Source of the DNA: FACHB-1406 sp034189065 | Lineage (GTDB): Bacteria; Cyanobacteriota; Cyanobacteriia; Cyanobacteriales; Spirulinaceae | NCBI GenBank assembly: GCA_034189065.1 | Contig: JAXHVQ010000006.1 | Coordinates: 1-64,000 of the forward strand | Length of the DNA: 64,000 bases | Direction of reading: 5' to 3' | Shown here: one piece after another, positions 7,713 through 16,690 of the stretch | Position numbering within the stretch: position 1 is the first letter of the stretch | Layout: each line of letters opens with the position of its first letter | Program-made: the position numbers and the translations under genes | Notes under the pieces: model-generated | What the model saw: the letters and a program-made list of their open reading frames with translations, nothing else | Databases searched by the model: none | What the model was told of the DNA's origin: nothing

Positions 7713-8867
7713 TTAAGGCCTTCCAAGGAACTGTCTCAAACACCGCCTAATTTGACCGGGGGGAATGCGAACTCGACCGCTGCGAGAAATCACGATATTG
7801 CATCCCCCACTGCCGCCAGAAATGCCGCCGGAACCGACACCGGGAAGGGGAGAGCCGGGGACAGCCGTTCCGGGATCGCTAACTCCAGGGAAATTGGTCA
7901 AGAAATCGGCACGTTGGATGCTGACTTGGGTTTCAGCTCCAACAAGGAGCGATCGCGCGTTGGATGAGTTCTCAAATGCTGCTACATTGGGCAGAACGTC
8001 GCCTGTATTCCCATCAAGAACCTGGGGGTCAAAATCGACGACCGCCGCGCTGAAATCGGGAATTTCTGGAAAGTCTTGTAACTCTGCCGAAGTTTGCGCT
8101 GTTGCAGAAACCGCTGGCAGGTTGATAAAATCGGGATTGACCATTGCCTCAGTCGAAACAACGGGAGGTTGAGTATCGAGTCCCTCTTGTACTTCAGCGC
8201 GGACTCGAGCCATCGGTTCGTCGGGACTTATCGTATCATCAACTCCCGTTAGATTCAAATCTTGTATTAAAGGACTGGTTTGATAAAATGTTTCCAGGTC
8301 AAAATTATAGATACTATCGATCCGGTCTTCAATAATCGCCGCCATTTGACCCGCCTTTAATTCCTGGCGTTCTTCCCCAGTTCGATTAAATATTTCAATG
8401 CCCGAGTTGGTCAGCGCGCCTATCAATGTGGTGTCGGTTTCGGGAATATAGCGCACAAAAAGCGCCGAACCCCGAATTCCAGCAGCGGAATTGGGCGTGC
8501 GCACATTGGTGCGTCCTTCACCGGGTGCAACCAATAATACCATCGTTCCTCGCGTCAAATCTACCGTTCGCAGTCCCGGAGAAAAGCGAAAAACGGCTTG
8601 CTCTCCCAAACGCGCGAGGGAGCGATCGTTAAAGCGCACATCTGCCATCGAATTGGCCGCTGTTGCCAGTGCGTCGCCAGGGGTTATTGTATCCGAACGG
8701 CGAGCCGCACGAGCTGATTGATTGCGCGGAATCAGGCGCACGCGATTGCGCAAAGACTCGATTGTCCCCCGCGTCAAACTTGTTTGCGCTGCTGCCGTTT
8801 TGGGGACGATGAAAGAGGGAACGCTATACAGAGTCAGAGTCAGTGCGAGAATCAGGTGGCGTAACAT
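7713..8867 (-). CDS. FecR domain protein, secreted
   Basis: A 384-residue protein when started at ATG 8867, which places a signal peptide (MLRHLILALTLTLYSV to the TAAAQ cleavage region) at the N-terminus; a TTG at 8885 is an alternative. The FecR beta domain follows: ITPGDALATAANSMADVRFNDRSLARLG, FRFSP, RGTMVLL, NVRTPNSAAGIRGSALFVRY and LKAGQMAAI. In cyanobacteria such domains are often exported and not linked to iron sensing. The C-terminal half is low-complexity and acidic, ending in a Gly-rich stretch and a basic RIPPGQIRRCLRQFLGRP. It is divergent from an outer-membrane barrel gene, and the two probably work in the cell envelope. Confidence 0.85.
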   Translation of the reverse strand: MLRHLILALTLTLYSVPSFIVPKTAAAQTSLTRGTIESLRNRVRLIPRNQSARAARRSDTITPGDALATAANSMADVRFNDRSLARLGEQAVFRFSPGLRTVDLTRGTMVLLVAPGEGRTNVRTPNSAAGIRGSALFVRYIPETDTTLIGALTNSGIEIFNRTGEERQELKAGQMAAIIEDRIDSIYNFDLETFYQTSPLIQDLNLTGVDDTISPDEPMARVRAEVQEGLDTQPPVVSTEAMVNPDFINLPAVSATAQTSAELQDFPEIPDFSAAVVDFDPQVLDGNTGDVLPNVAAFENSSNARSLLVGAETQVSIQRADFLTNFPGVSDPGTAVPGSPLPGVGSGGISGGSGGCNIVISRSGRVRIPPGQIRRCLRQFLGRP

Positions 8868-9050
8868 TCCTCGATATATTCCCAAAGTACAAGGATTTCT
8901 TTTATTTTAACTATAGCCATAAAGCCGGTTTTTTGGCGATAGTTGAGCGAATTGATGAATAAATTTTTTGAAAATAAATTAGAGGGTTTGCGTAATTCTC
9001 TTGAAAAGTGGAAACAGAGCAGTTATTTTTACGTAATTTCCAAGGAAGCA
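8868..9050. promoter_or_regulatory. Divergent promoter region
   Basis: This 183-bp AT-rich stretch separates the FecR gene (minus) from the barrel gene (plus) and must hold the promoters of both if the chosen starts are right. No clear -10/-35 pair was assigned. The barrel frame is open back to 8943 (TTG) and 8955 (ATG), so part may be coding. Confidence 0.4.
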
Positions 9051-10268
9051 ATGGGAAAAGAGGACTGGAAGAGGGGAGAAAAATTCGTTATTTTTTGTCT
9101 GCTTTTTAGTAGCTTAGCTAGCGAAACTAAGGGCGTTTTTGCCTATTCTGAAATGCCCGAAAGCGAGCCAAACTTTAGAGTTCAGGAGCCAAGAGAGCCT
9201 TGGGAAAATGGAATTTCTGGTTTGAGGGGGAAAGGCGATCGCGAAGTACTCGAGCCACGACATCGCGAAGCGCTCGAGCCACGACATCGCGCTCCAGATA
9301 GACACGAGACCGAACCGAATTCGTTCAACTTGACTGAGAGTTTACCCCCTTCCCCCACCCGCACCCATTTTCTGCCAATGACAACTTTGGGCGATCGCGA
9401 CCTCGACGAACAGTTGAATGGAGCGCGCCAAAACGAACATTTACCGACTGTTGAATTGAACTCAGAATTGCTCGAACGCGATTTACAGACAGCGCAGAGG
9501 GAAGGGGTTATCGATCCGGAGTTAGGAATTTTACGATTAGAAGAAGTTGAAAAAAACACAACGCCCACTCAACCCAGTATATATCTTTTAGGAGGGGTAG
9601 GATATTTCAGAAGCGACAATATTTTTTCCGAGCTCGACCCCATTGACGAGGGTTTATTTAGGGGAAGTATAACATTGTTGGGGTTGCACAATTTTAGCCC
9701 GCAGACAACTATATTTGGTGCAATGGTCGGGTCTACCATTCGTTACCAGGAATTCTCGCAGTTGGACTACAATCAGTTAAGCTTAAATGCAGGGATTTCC
9801 CAACGACTCTTCGAGGGAACCTATGGAGAATTGGGCTGGAATAATCAGCAACTTTTTGAACGGGAAGGAGATGCTCGCTTTCTCAACGACCATTCGGCTT
9901 ATATTCAACTGCGACGACAGGATGCGATCGCGCCGAGCCTCGCACTGAATACGTCCTATTTATTGAGCCTGAGTTTTGCCGAACCCGATACCCGTTCCCA
10001 AACAACCCACGAATTGGGCGCATCTTTGGTTTATTCGCCCTACACCTCGTTCCAAGTCGCCCTAGACTACGATTTTGTCCTAGCCGACTTTCGGAATGTA
10101 GACAGAAGCGATCGCTACCACCAACTCCTCGCTCGTCTCACCTACAATTTTTCTCCTCGCAGTCGCCTCGAACTGTTTGGTGGGTCTAGCTTTGGCGGTT
10201 CGTCGGAGCCCAATCTCGATTTTAATACGTTGATTTTTGGGGTGGGTTTGGGGTTTACACTATTTTAA
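9051..10268 (+). CDS. Outer-membrane beta-barrel protein
   Basis: The start at ATG 9051 is chosen because AAGGA precedes it by 4 bases and the product then begins with a signal peptide (MGKEDWKRGEKFVIFCLLFSSLA to VFA); the frame is open to 8955. The next 160 residues are hydrophilic and charged and include an 8-residue duplication (EVLEPRHR/EALEPRHR) from a 24-bp tandem repeat at 9241-9288. From about residue 175 the sequence alternates polar and hydrophobic residues in strand-sized blocks and ends in Phe (GVGLGFTLF), the usual C-terminal signature for BAM-assembled barrels. The substrate or function is unknown. It is divergent from the FecR gene and is followed after 46 bp by a winged-helix protein. 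Confidence 0.75.
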   Translation: MGKEDWKRGEKFVIFCLLFSSLASETKGVFAYSEMPESEPNFRVQEPREPWENGISGLRGKGDREVLEPRHREALEPRHRAPDRHETEPNSFNLTESLPPSPTRTHFLPMTTLGDRDLDEQLNGARQNEHLPTVELNSELLERDLQTAQREGVIDPELGILRLEEVEKNTTPTQPSIYLLGGVGYFRSDNIFSELDPIDEGLFRGSITLLGLHNFSPQTTIFGAMVGSTIRYQEFSQLDYNQLSLNAGISQRLFEGTYGELGWNNQQLFEREGDARFLNDHSAYIQLRRQDAIAPSLALNTSYLLSLSFAEPDTRSQTTHELGASLVYSPYTSFQVALDYDFVLADFRNVDRSDRYHQLLARLTYNFSPRSRLELFGGSSFGGSSEPNLDFNTLIFGVGLGFTLF

Positions 10269-10314
10269 AGACAGCGCGCGTTAACTTTTTCTCAGCTCGA
10301 GCAGGTATCAATCC

Positions 10315-11526
10315 TTGTTGAATCTATTTCGCCAAATTAAAGACGGGGATTTCGATGTTCGCAAGTTACTCCAAAGTTTCTTCTCGCGCGATCGCCAATC
10401 CTCCCAATCCTCCGAATCCTGGAGGCGATCGCGCGACCTCCCCCCCGAAATTAAGCAGCACGCCAGACGTGCCATCCAAGACCTCTCCCCCCCTCCCCCC
10501 TTCCTCGAAACCGTGCGAGAGGAGCTAGACGAGGCAATTCAAGACTGGCTCGACCAACCCCTCGAGGCGAGTAATTCCCTCATCGTTGCGAGCAACCCCG
10601 TCGAAGCGATCGCGCGCATTCTCCAATTCAGCGTCGAAGAGTGGCAACCCCAATCCCAGATTCCCATTCGACACCTGGGCTGGACTCAACGACCCAGCGA
10701 CCCAGCAAACCTACAAGCCAAACTCCTGGCGCAACTCGGTCGCGGACTGCCTCTTGCCACGAAGCAACAGCGCGAAATCGTCGTTATTCCTAACTTAAGT
10801 TGGTGTTTTTTGCGCTGCGCTGAAGGGTTGGAAGGGATAGAGTATTTACGCAAAGCAATCGTCGCCGAACGCTCTCGATTTTGGGTAATAGGTTGCGGTA
10901 CCCTCGCCTGGAATTATCTCGATCTTGTGTGCAAAATTGCCGCCTACTACCCGTTGCATTGCTCCCTCCCCCAACTCAACGGCGAACAACTGCAAGCCTG
11001 GTTAACCCCTGTTGTTGAAGAAATGGGAATTGATTTTGGTTTCCTGCAAAAACAAGCCGAAGAAAGCGAGCGAGAGAGCGCGATGCAGGAATATTTCGAG
11101 CGCTTAGCGGCGGTTTCGGGAGGATCGAGTCGCGTCGCGGTTCACCTGTTTATGCGATCGCTCGTCTTCCAACCTTCGGAGGAAGAAACCGACAAAAAAG
11201 ACGAGAAAGACAAAAAAGGTGAGAAAGAGAGTGAAGACGGCACAATCTTAGCAAAAAATCCGCGTTTGCCCGACCTCCCCAACCTCTCCTCAGACGCGCA
11301 CTATTTGCTTTATTCCCTGCTTCTCCACGGCGACATGACATTGCCCCATCTCGCCGACAGTTTGGGAGACGACGAAGCTACCGTACAACACCTCGTTCAA
11401 AACTTGCGATCGACTGACACAATTGAGAAACAAGGAGAATGGCTTCGGGTCACGCCCTTCCATTACCCTCGATTGAGAAACGAATTGGACGGGAATAATT
11501 TCCTCATGGCAGAGGACAATAATTGA
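10315..11526 (+). CDS. Winged-helix (MarR-like) C-terminal domain protein
   Basis: A 403-residue protein with a TTG start at 10315 or 10318; no ATG is near. The N-terminus (LNLFRQIKDGDFDVRKLLQSFFSRDRQ) and linker are basic and Pro-rich. The middle (about 130-260) alternates strands and helices (IVVIPNLSWCFLRCAEGLEG, RFWVIGCGTLAWNYL) like a P-loop ATPase core, but no Walker A is visible. A charged KKDEKDKKGEKE linker leads to a C-terminal winged helix (SSDAHYLLYSLLLHGDMTLP, then DDEATVQHLVQNLRS). It lies 44 bp before an MscS-type channel gene on the same strand, so it may act with or regulate it. The function is not known. Confidence 0.7.
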   Translation: MLNLFRQIKDGDFDVRKLLQSFFSRDRQSSQSSESWRRSRDLPPEIKQHARRAIQDLSPPPPFLETVREELDEAIQDWLDQPLEASNSLIVASNPVEAIARILQFSVEEWQPQSQIPIRHLGWTQRPSDPANLQAKLLAQLGRGLPLATKQQREIVVIPNLSWCFLRCAEGLEGIEYLRKAIVAERSRFWVIGCGTLAWNYLDLVCKIAAYYPLHCSLPQLNGEQLQAWLTPVVEEMGIDFGFLQKQAEESERESAMQEYFERLAAVSGGSSRVAVHLFMRSLVFQPSEEETDKKDEKDKKGEKESEDGTILAKNPRLPDLPNLSSDAHYLLYSLLLHGDMTLPHLADSLGDDEATVQHLVQNLRSTDTIEKQGEWLRVTPFHYPRLRNELDGNNFLMAEDNN

Positions 11527-11538
11527 AATGACCTGTAC

Positions 11539-11558
11539 GGGCGGGGTTACCCCGCCCC
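11539..11558. repeat. GC-rich palindrome
   Basis: GGGCGGGG and CCCCGCCC flank a TTA loop between the winged-helix and MscS genes. A related sequence is at 41848-41867. The strong hairpin could attenuate or stabilise the transcript, but it recurs as a dispersed repeat. Confidence 0.7.
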
Positions 11559-11570
11559 TACCAATAACCA

Positions 11571-12425
11571 ATGACTACTTTTTTCGCACAATCTGCCCAA
11601 AAAGCCGCAGAAGAGACTGCTAAGCAAACTCAAGAACTACTTGCACAAATCACGACTTGGAAGATTAGTCAAGCCCTTATTGTTCTCGTTTTTGCCTATT
11701 TCAGTATTATTCTCATCGAGACAATCATTAATTGGTTTTCCGAGCGGGTTCAACGAGAATGGCGTTTGGGCATTAAACAATCGCTTCCGTTTTGTCGGAC
11801 AGTCGTTTTAACCGCAGCAGCAGTCATTTTAATCAATCTCTTTTTTAATGTATCGCGCAACAACGTTTTGGCGCTCACCGGAACCGTCGCCGTTGCTTTA
11901 GGTTTTGCCTTCAAAGATTATGCAAGTTCGGTCATTGCCGGGTTAATCGCCCTATTTGAAGCGCCCTACCGCGTCGGCGATCGCGTCCAAATTGGCGAAC
12001 ACTACGGCGAAATTGTCGGCTATGGATTGCGGGGAATTCGCTTGCAAACGCCCAATGATAATTTAGTGACAATTCCTCATAATACAATGTGGACTGAGCC
12101 GATTTCTAATGCCAATGCTGGCAACCTAGAAGCTCAAGTCGTCACTCATTTCTACTTAGCGCGCGAAGTAAATGCAACTTTAGCCAGCGAAATTTTGTAT
12201 CGCATTGCCTACACCAGCAAATATACGCAACTCAAACTTCCCATCGACGTAATTATCGAGGAAAAACCTTGGGGAACGGTTTTCAAACTCCGAAGTTATC
12301 CAATGGATGCCCGAGATGAATTTATTTATCAAACTGATTTAATTAAGCGAGCTAAACGAGTATTTTCCAAGCACAATTTTGCTTATCCTACGATGCCGAT
12401 GTCCGAGCTCGAATCTGGGAATTAG
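11571..12425 (+). CDS. MscS family mechanosensitive channel
   Basis: A 284-residue channel of the small-conductance mechanosensitive family. Helices lie at about 32-52, 75-95 and 100-130. The pore helix is Gly/Ala-rich (LTGTVAVALGFAFKDYASSVIAGLIALFE), followed by the beta domain signature FEAPYRVGDRVQIGEHYGEIVGYGLRGIRLQTPNDNLVTIPH (given here only as the pattern around residues 138-180). The C-terminal alpha/beta domain is complete. It would release solutes from the cytoplasm during hypo-osmotic shock. The preceding winged-helix gene is 44 bp upstream and probably co-transcribed through the palindrome. Confidence 0.92.
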   Translation: MTTFFAQSAQKAAEETAKQTQELLAQITTWKISQALIVLVFAYFSIILIETIINWFSERVQREWRLGIKQSLPFCRTVVLTAAAVILINLFFNVSRNNVLALTGTVAVALGFAFKDYASSVIAGLIALFEAPYRVGDRVQIGEHYGEIVGYGLRGIRLQTPNDNLVTIPHNTMWTEPISNANAGNLEAQVVTHFYLAREVNATLASEILYRIAYTSKYTQLKLPIDVIIEEKPWGTVFKLRSYPMDARDEFIYQTDLIKRAKRVFSKHNFAYPTMPMSELESGN

Positions 12426-12539
12426 CGATTATTTACAACAATGCCACTGGGCTAAGGGAAGGCTTGGTAAGATTAATTTGTATGAAATATATAACTATTT
12501 ACTGTTTACTGGTAACTGTTTAAAGGGCGATCGCGAAAA

Positions 12540-13724
12540 TTATCGCTCTCGATCTTGGTATTTTCTCACAACCCCGACCAAGCGATAGGCAAGGGCTTCG
12601 GCGGGAACATCTGCATTAATCGCCACCGCTACGAAAACTTCGCTATTTAAGTCATAAGCAACGACCGATTTTACACTTGGACTGCCACCGCTGTGTCCCA
12701 CCCAATCGATCGCATCGGAATCTTGACGCACTTCAAAAAGCATTATTCCTTGCCCATAGTAAGTGCTACTGTCGAACATGGGAGAGAGCGGTTGTAGGCT
12801 ATTTTGTAGCAAGTTTTTCGAGTAAACATCGTCCGATAATAATGCAGCGAGAAATACCACCATATCGCGAGAGGATGCGACAATATTTCCAGCACCAAAG
12901 GGCAAGCTGGGACGAAAATCAGCTTTAGGCTTGCCATCAACGTGACCGAGTGCTAGAGTTGTCGGCATTTCTGAGAAGTTTAAAGCTTGAGTTTGGGTTA
13001 ATCCCAACGGCTCAATAATTCTCCTTTTAATAACTTCAGAAAAAAGCTCGGCTTCAATCTCTTCAATAATGGTTGCGAGCATGACATAGCTTGTATTAGA
13101 ATAATTCCAATATTCTCCCGGACAAAAATCAGCGCCGTGCTTTGCCGAAATTGCAATGAGTTCGTCTGGTGTTTTATAATCCGTTTGTCTGCGAAAAGCT
13201 AAGTCCTGCTGAAAACTAAAAACGCCGCTGGTATGAGTTAATAAATGCTCAATTGTAATCAACTGAGATTGAGGATAGTCGGGAAACCATGCGTCAATTG
13301 TTTGGTCGAGTTCTAACTGACCTTCGGCAACCAGTTGTAAGATTGCCGAGGATGTAAACATTTTGCCAGTACTCGCCCACCAAAATACTGAGTCTTCTTG
13401 AACCGGGGTTGATGGTTCGGTTGAGGATAAGCCGACAGAAGTAGACCAAAGTCCGCGATCGCGAATTCCTACGGCAGCGGTAATTCCGGGTGCATCTGTA
13501 TTTTTCAACGCCCAATCCACGGCTTCATTTAAAAGTATTTCTAGGTTGGGTTCTAAGTTACCAGAAATGTCAAACTCTGAGGGTAAAGCTTGAAGATCGA
13601 GTCCGGGATGTAACGGTGTTCCTCGATATTCAGGCGATCGCGAACATTGACGTTGTTCGTCTTGGATGCCAGAAAAACCAGTCAATCCAATTAAAACAGT
13701 TGTTAATAAAAGTTTTTTTACCAT
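12540..13724 (-). CDS. Beta-lactamase-fold serine hydrolase (PF00144-type), exported
   Basis: A 394-residue protein starting MVKKLLLTTVLIGLTGFSG, a signal sequence. It carries the three class C beta-lactamase/DD-peptidase motifs: STGK at 118-121 with Ser118 as nucleophile, YSN at 208-210, and GHSGG near 345-349. LLTHTSGV is also typical. Members include DD-carboxypeptidases, esterases and true beta-lactamases, so the substrate cannot be read from the sequence. A paralogous but clearly different enzyme lies immediately upstream on the same strand at 13810-15039, separated by 85 bp. Confidence 0.9.
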   Translation of the reverse strand: MVKKLLLTTVLIGLTGFSGIQDEQRQCSRSPEYRGTPLHPGLDLQALPSEFDISGNLEPNLEILLNEAVDWALKNTDAPGITAAVGIRDRGLWSTSVGLSSTEPSTPVQEDSVFWWASTGKMFTSSAILQLVAEGQLELDQTIDAWFPDYPQSQLITIEHLLTHTSGVFSFQQDLAFRRQTDYKTPDELIAISAKHGADFCPGEYWNYSNTSYVMLATIIEEIEAELFSEVIKRRIIEPLGLTQTQALNFSEMPTTLALGHVDGKPKADFRPSLPFGAGNIVASSRDMVVFLAALLSDDVYSKNLLQNSLQPLSPMFDSSTYYGQGIMLFEVRQDSDAIDWVGHSGGSPSVKSVVAYDLNSEVFVAVAINADVPAEALAYRLVGVVRKYQDRER

Positions 13725-13809
13725 CCAGTATTTTCCTTTAATTTATCGGACTCTGACTTCTAAAGGGTTCCCGTCCAAATTGTTCCCTTCCCAATCCCAA
13801 AAAGCGGTA

Positions 13810-15039
13810 TTATCGCGCGCGATCGCTAATTATTTCGAGGAGTTTGAGTCCGACTCGATCGATGGAATATCGCCCAAACAGACTGGATAAGACTTCTCCG
13901 TAGTTAGAAAGGATAATAACCCCGGTTTGAGTTTCCTTAATAAATCCGCAAAACGAGCGATGTCCGCCGGTTCCGCCGGTGTGAGTGTAGGCGTAGCGAT
14001 CGCATCCCAGCAGGTATTCTACAAACCATCCCAAGGCAACTCCGACTTCCTCGCGACGGACGAGGGGGTTGCCGCGCGCCCGTCGGACAAATTGAGCCGC
14101 TTTTTCCATCAGTCCGATAACGCCCGAAGTGGGTGCAAATGTGTTATGGCGCAAGGGATGGGTGTTGAGAATTGCCGTCGCGATCGCGGTTTTTTCGGGC
14201 TGAAGATTGGCTGCTACAAATGCGAGCAAATCATCTGCTGTCGAACGCAGCGCCCCCGCACCTGCCAAAGTTGGCAAATCCCAAGGTTTGATGGGTTTTC
14301 CATCTTCTAAATACCCCGCTGCAAATCGAGTTTGTTGCTCGTCGTTTAAGGCGATGCGCGTATCTAATAATCCCAAAGGATTGCAAATTTGTCCAACGAT
14401 AGTTGCTTCGTAAGACTGATTCAATTGTTCGGCTAAAATATTGCCCAAAAGTCCTACGCCCAGGTTAGAATAACTAATGGTTCCCGCGTTTTTCATGTCG
14501 CGCGACGGCAAAGTCCGCAAATAGTCGTGCAACTCCTCAAAGGTATAAGCTGCATAGGGATTCTGCTCGTCCTGACCCATCGATTTGTTTAAATTCGAGG
14601 GGAGTGGAGGCAAACCGGAGGTATGAGTCGCTAAACTTTCTAAAGTTATCGCATTCGGCAAGCTTTGATAAGCTTTGCCGAGCCGATTAATTGGCGTTGT
14701 TAGCTCTAATTTCCCGCATTCTACCAACAGGGATAAGAGAGTTGTTGTAAAAACCTTGGTTACCGAGCCAATTTCAAATATAGTCTTTCCATCAACTTCG
14801 ATTGACTCCGAAGTCTCATCCCTTTGCGACTGCAACGAACCCCATCCTTTAACCCAGCGCTGTTCGCCTTGAATAATGCCGATCGCCAAATTAATATTTT
14901 CTTTTTTGGCAATCCAGGGAGCGATTGTCGGTTCGAGGTGTAGTTCGAGATCGTTCGCGATCGGATTCATATTACTCCGCAATCCACCACTTGTATTGTT
15001 CGCTTTCTCAGTGTAACCAGACAATGCAATATTGCCCAT
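13810..15039 (-). CDS. Beta-lactamase-fold serine hydrolase, second copy
   Basis: A 409-residue member of the same superfamily. The nucleophile motif is SVTK at 92-95, with YSNLGVGLLG near 197 and HTGGTGG near 357. LATHTSGLPPLP is the usual conserved loop. No signal peptide precedes it, so it may be cytoplasmic, unlike its neighbour. An ATG further in (MNPIAND) is another possible start. Similarity to the neighbouring enzyme appears low apart from the motifs, arguing against a recent tandem duplication. It is divergent from the YetF-like gene, with 43 bp between. Confidence 0.9.
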   Translation of the reverse strand: MGNIALSGYTEKANNTSGGLRSNMNPIANDLELHLEPTIAPWIAKKENINLAIGIIQGEQRWVKGWGSLQSQRDETSESIEVDGKTIFEIGSVTKVFTTTLLSLLVECGKLELTTPINRLGKAYQSLPNAITLESLATHTSGLPPLPSNLNKSMGQDEQNPYAAYTFEELHDYLRTLPSRDMKNAGTISYSNLGVGLLGNILAEQLNQSYEATIVGQICNPLGLLDTRIALNDEQQTRFAAGYLEDGKPIKPWDLPTLAGAGALRSTADDLLAFVAANLQPEKTAIATAILNTHPLRHNTFAPTSGVIGLMEKAAQFVRRARGNPLVRREEVGVALGWFVEYLLGCDRYAYTHTGGTGGHRSFCGFIKETQTGVIILSNYGEVLSSLFGRYSIDRVGLKLLEIISDRAR

Positions 15040-15082
15040 AACCAGTCTATACTTGAAAATTGTATAAAGGGAGATTTAAAGA

Positions 15083-15595
15083 GTGGCAATGGAAACCGTT
15101 GGAGAGACAATTCACTCAGTGCTGGGGTTGGATGCCCAAAAATTAACCTTCTGGCAAATGGGAGCGCGAGCTGTCATTGTTTACGTCGCAGGGCTCGCTA
15201 TGGTCAGATTGGGCGGCGATCGCCGTTTCATCGGACAATATGCCGCCTTTGATGTCATCTTAAGTATTATGCTCGGGGCAACTTTAAGTCGCGCCATTAA
15301 TGGTTCGGCTGCCTTTTTTCCAACTCTCGGTGCAGCTTGGGTTCTGGTGGGACTCCACTGGCTGTTAAGCTTACTTTCGTTTCATTTTGACCAGCTTGAG
15401 GCTACTATTAAGGGTCGTTCTCGCGTCTTAATTCAAGACGGACAATTATGTCAAAGAGCAATGCGCAAAAGTCATATTAGTCGTCGAGATTTAGATACTG
15501 CCCTGCGCCTAAAAGCTAAACTTACCGACCCCAGTCAGGTGGCACTCGCCTATCTCGAAAGTAGCGGCGATATCAGCGTTATTCCCAAGGAATAA
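15083..15595 (+). CDS. YetF/DUF421 family membrane protein
   Basis: A 170-residue protein. The GTG at 15083 has AGGGAG about 9 bases upstream; an ATG two codons later is the alternative. Three transmembrane helices lie at about 28-45, 55-70 and 78-100, followed by a soluble domain with the family hallmarks IKGRSRVLIQDGQ and ISRRDLDTALR. The family is YetF/YcaP-like; the C-terminal domain is short here, ending DISVIPKE. The role is poorly known, with some members linked to spore or envelope stress. Confidence 0.88.
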   Translation: MAMETVGETIHSVLGLDAQKLTFWQMGARAVIVYVAGLAMVRLGGDRRFIGQYAAFDVILSIMLGATLSRAINGSAAFFPTLGAAWVLVGLHWLLSLLSFHFDQLEATIKGRSRVLIQDGQLCQRAMRKSHISRRDLDTALRLKAKLTDPSQVALAYLESSGDISVIPKE

Positions 15596-15611
15596 GTCAG
15601 CGCGATCGCAA

Positions 15612-16028
15612 TTAAAAGTTTTCCCAGTTTGAGGCGTTTTGAGAAAAAGTTTTCATTTCTTCTATCAAAGTGTCCAATTTCTCCAATAGCATTTCGAGTT
15701 GCTGGTGGCGATTTAAGTCTTCGGAACTTAATTCTCCTGTTTTTTTTCGATTGGTCAAATTTCTGTATTGCTCCATACAAAATGCAATTAAATAAAGCTC
15801 ATTTTGTTGAATTTGGGGCAGTTCGAGCAGAATTCTGGCAAGTTCCATTGTTTGAGGGAGATCGCGTTCTATCGCGAGATTCTTCCAAAAATCAATTGCA
15901 TTCTCGACTAAGGAAATAGGAGTTTCAATATCCAAATTGCGAGGGGAAGCGCTGCCGCGATCGCGGCCCCCACTGCTGTCTTGGAAATCGTTTTTTTTTG
16001 CACGATCGAACTTGAACTTGTTATCCAT
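15612..16028 (-). CDS. Small helical protein of the GTPase cassette
   Basis: From ATG 16028 (MDNKFKFDRAKKNDFQ) this is a 138-residue protein with mainly helical, acidic sequence: SLVENAIDFWKNLAIERDL, PQTMELARILLELPQ, LYLIAFCMEQYRN and a final coiled-coil-like segment. I do not recognise a family. The start is uncertain because the first 121 bp overlap the end of the upstream gene; the frame stays open to 16064. It is the last gene of the minus-strand run containing two GTPases and may be a small regulator or effector of that set. Confidence 0.55.
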   Translation of the reverse strand: MDNKFKFDRAKKNDFQDSSGGRDRGSASPRNLDIETPISLVENAIDFWKNLAIERDLPQTMELARILLELPQIQQNELYLIAFCMEQYRNLTNRKKTGELSSEDLNRHQQLEMLLEKLDTLIEEMKTFSQNASNWENF

Positions 16029-16690
16029 CCTTCTGCTGCAATTCGGCTCGATAAGCCGCGCCAAACCCTTGCTTCCAGTATGGCAGATTGAGTTTTTAGG
16101 CTGGTTAAGACGATTAATAAACCTTCGCGATCGCTTAAACAGTTGCTTTCTAATTCCAAAGCCAATTCTTGTCTCAAAATCGGCGAACTCTTACCAACTT
16201 TATCTGTCGCATCCGCATTTCGATTAATATTAACAGATAGCGGTTCTGCGAGAAGATTGAGAGCTTCAAAAGACGCATCAAATCCGTACTCACCACCGAT
16301 AACAATCGCGCGATCGATTGCTTCTGCAACTTCGAGTTCGTTGCTCAAAACGCGAACAACCAGCGAACGAATGAATCGTTCTCCTTCATCCGAATCTTCG
16401 CCAACCCAAGCGACCGAATTTCTGACTCGGCGGCCCATAAAATCCGTCCGTTCTTCTCGGGCAGGAAGTCCAGTTAAAAGCAACAAAAGTTCCCCATCGT
16501 CGCGCGCCACAACCATTGACAAACTTTGGCTTTCAATAACATCCGTCACGCGAACAATTCCCTGCGAATGTCCCGAAAGCGGTCTTTTTAAAATGGGGGG
16601 AATTTCTCGAACGGAACGATTGTGTCTAATTTTCAACCAACAGTAATCGTTGTCTTGAGATACGCCACAGCTTTGAACGTAAATTCTCAT
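15908..16690 (-). CDS. Tail-anchored protein of unknown function in the GTPase cassette
   Basis: A 260-residue protein. The first 100 residues look like a beta-rich domain (MRIYVQSCGVSQDNDYCW, GIVRVTDVIESQSLSMVVAR, ELLLLLTGLPAREERTDFMG). A helical part follows, and the last 25 residues (TAVGAAIAAALPLAIWILKLLFP) form a single C-terminal membrane helix with almost no tail, so it is probably tail-anchored. I recognise no family. It lies 179 bp after the second GTPase gene, separated by a heptamer-rich spacer, and overlaps the small helical gene downstream. A membrane-bound partner of the GTPases is the natural inference. Confidence 0.7.
   Translation of the reverse strand: MRIYVQSCGVSQDNDYCWLKIRHNRSVREIPPILKRPLSGHSQGIVRVTDVIESQSLSMVVARDDGELLLLLTGLPAREERTDFMGRRVRNSVAWVGEDSDEGERFIRSLVVRVLSNELEVAEAIDRAIVIGGEYGFDASFEALNLLAEPLSVNINRNADATDKVGKSSPILRQELALELESNCLSDREGLLIVLTSLKTQSAILEARVWRGLSSRIAAEGWITSSSSIVQKKTISKTAVGAAIAAALPLAIWILKLLFP

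Noticed and set aside
7523..7726. 67-residue minus-strand frame after the FecR gene
   Set aside because: It overlaps the FecR 3' end, and the sequence has no conserved pattern I know and ends in low-quality composition.
12540..15039. Recent tandem duplication of beta-lactamase-fold genes
   Set aside because: The two proteins share only the superfamily motifs, differ in signal peptide and length, and show no obvious nucleotide similarity.
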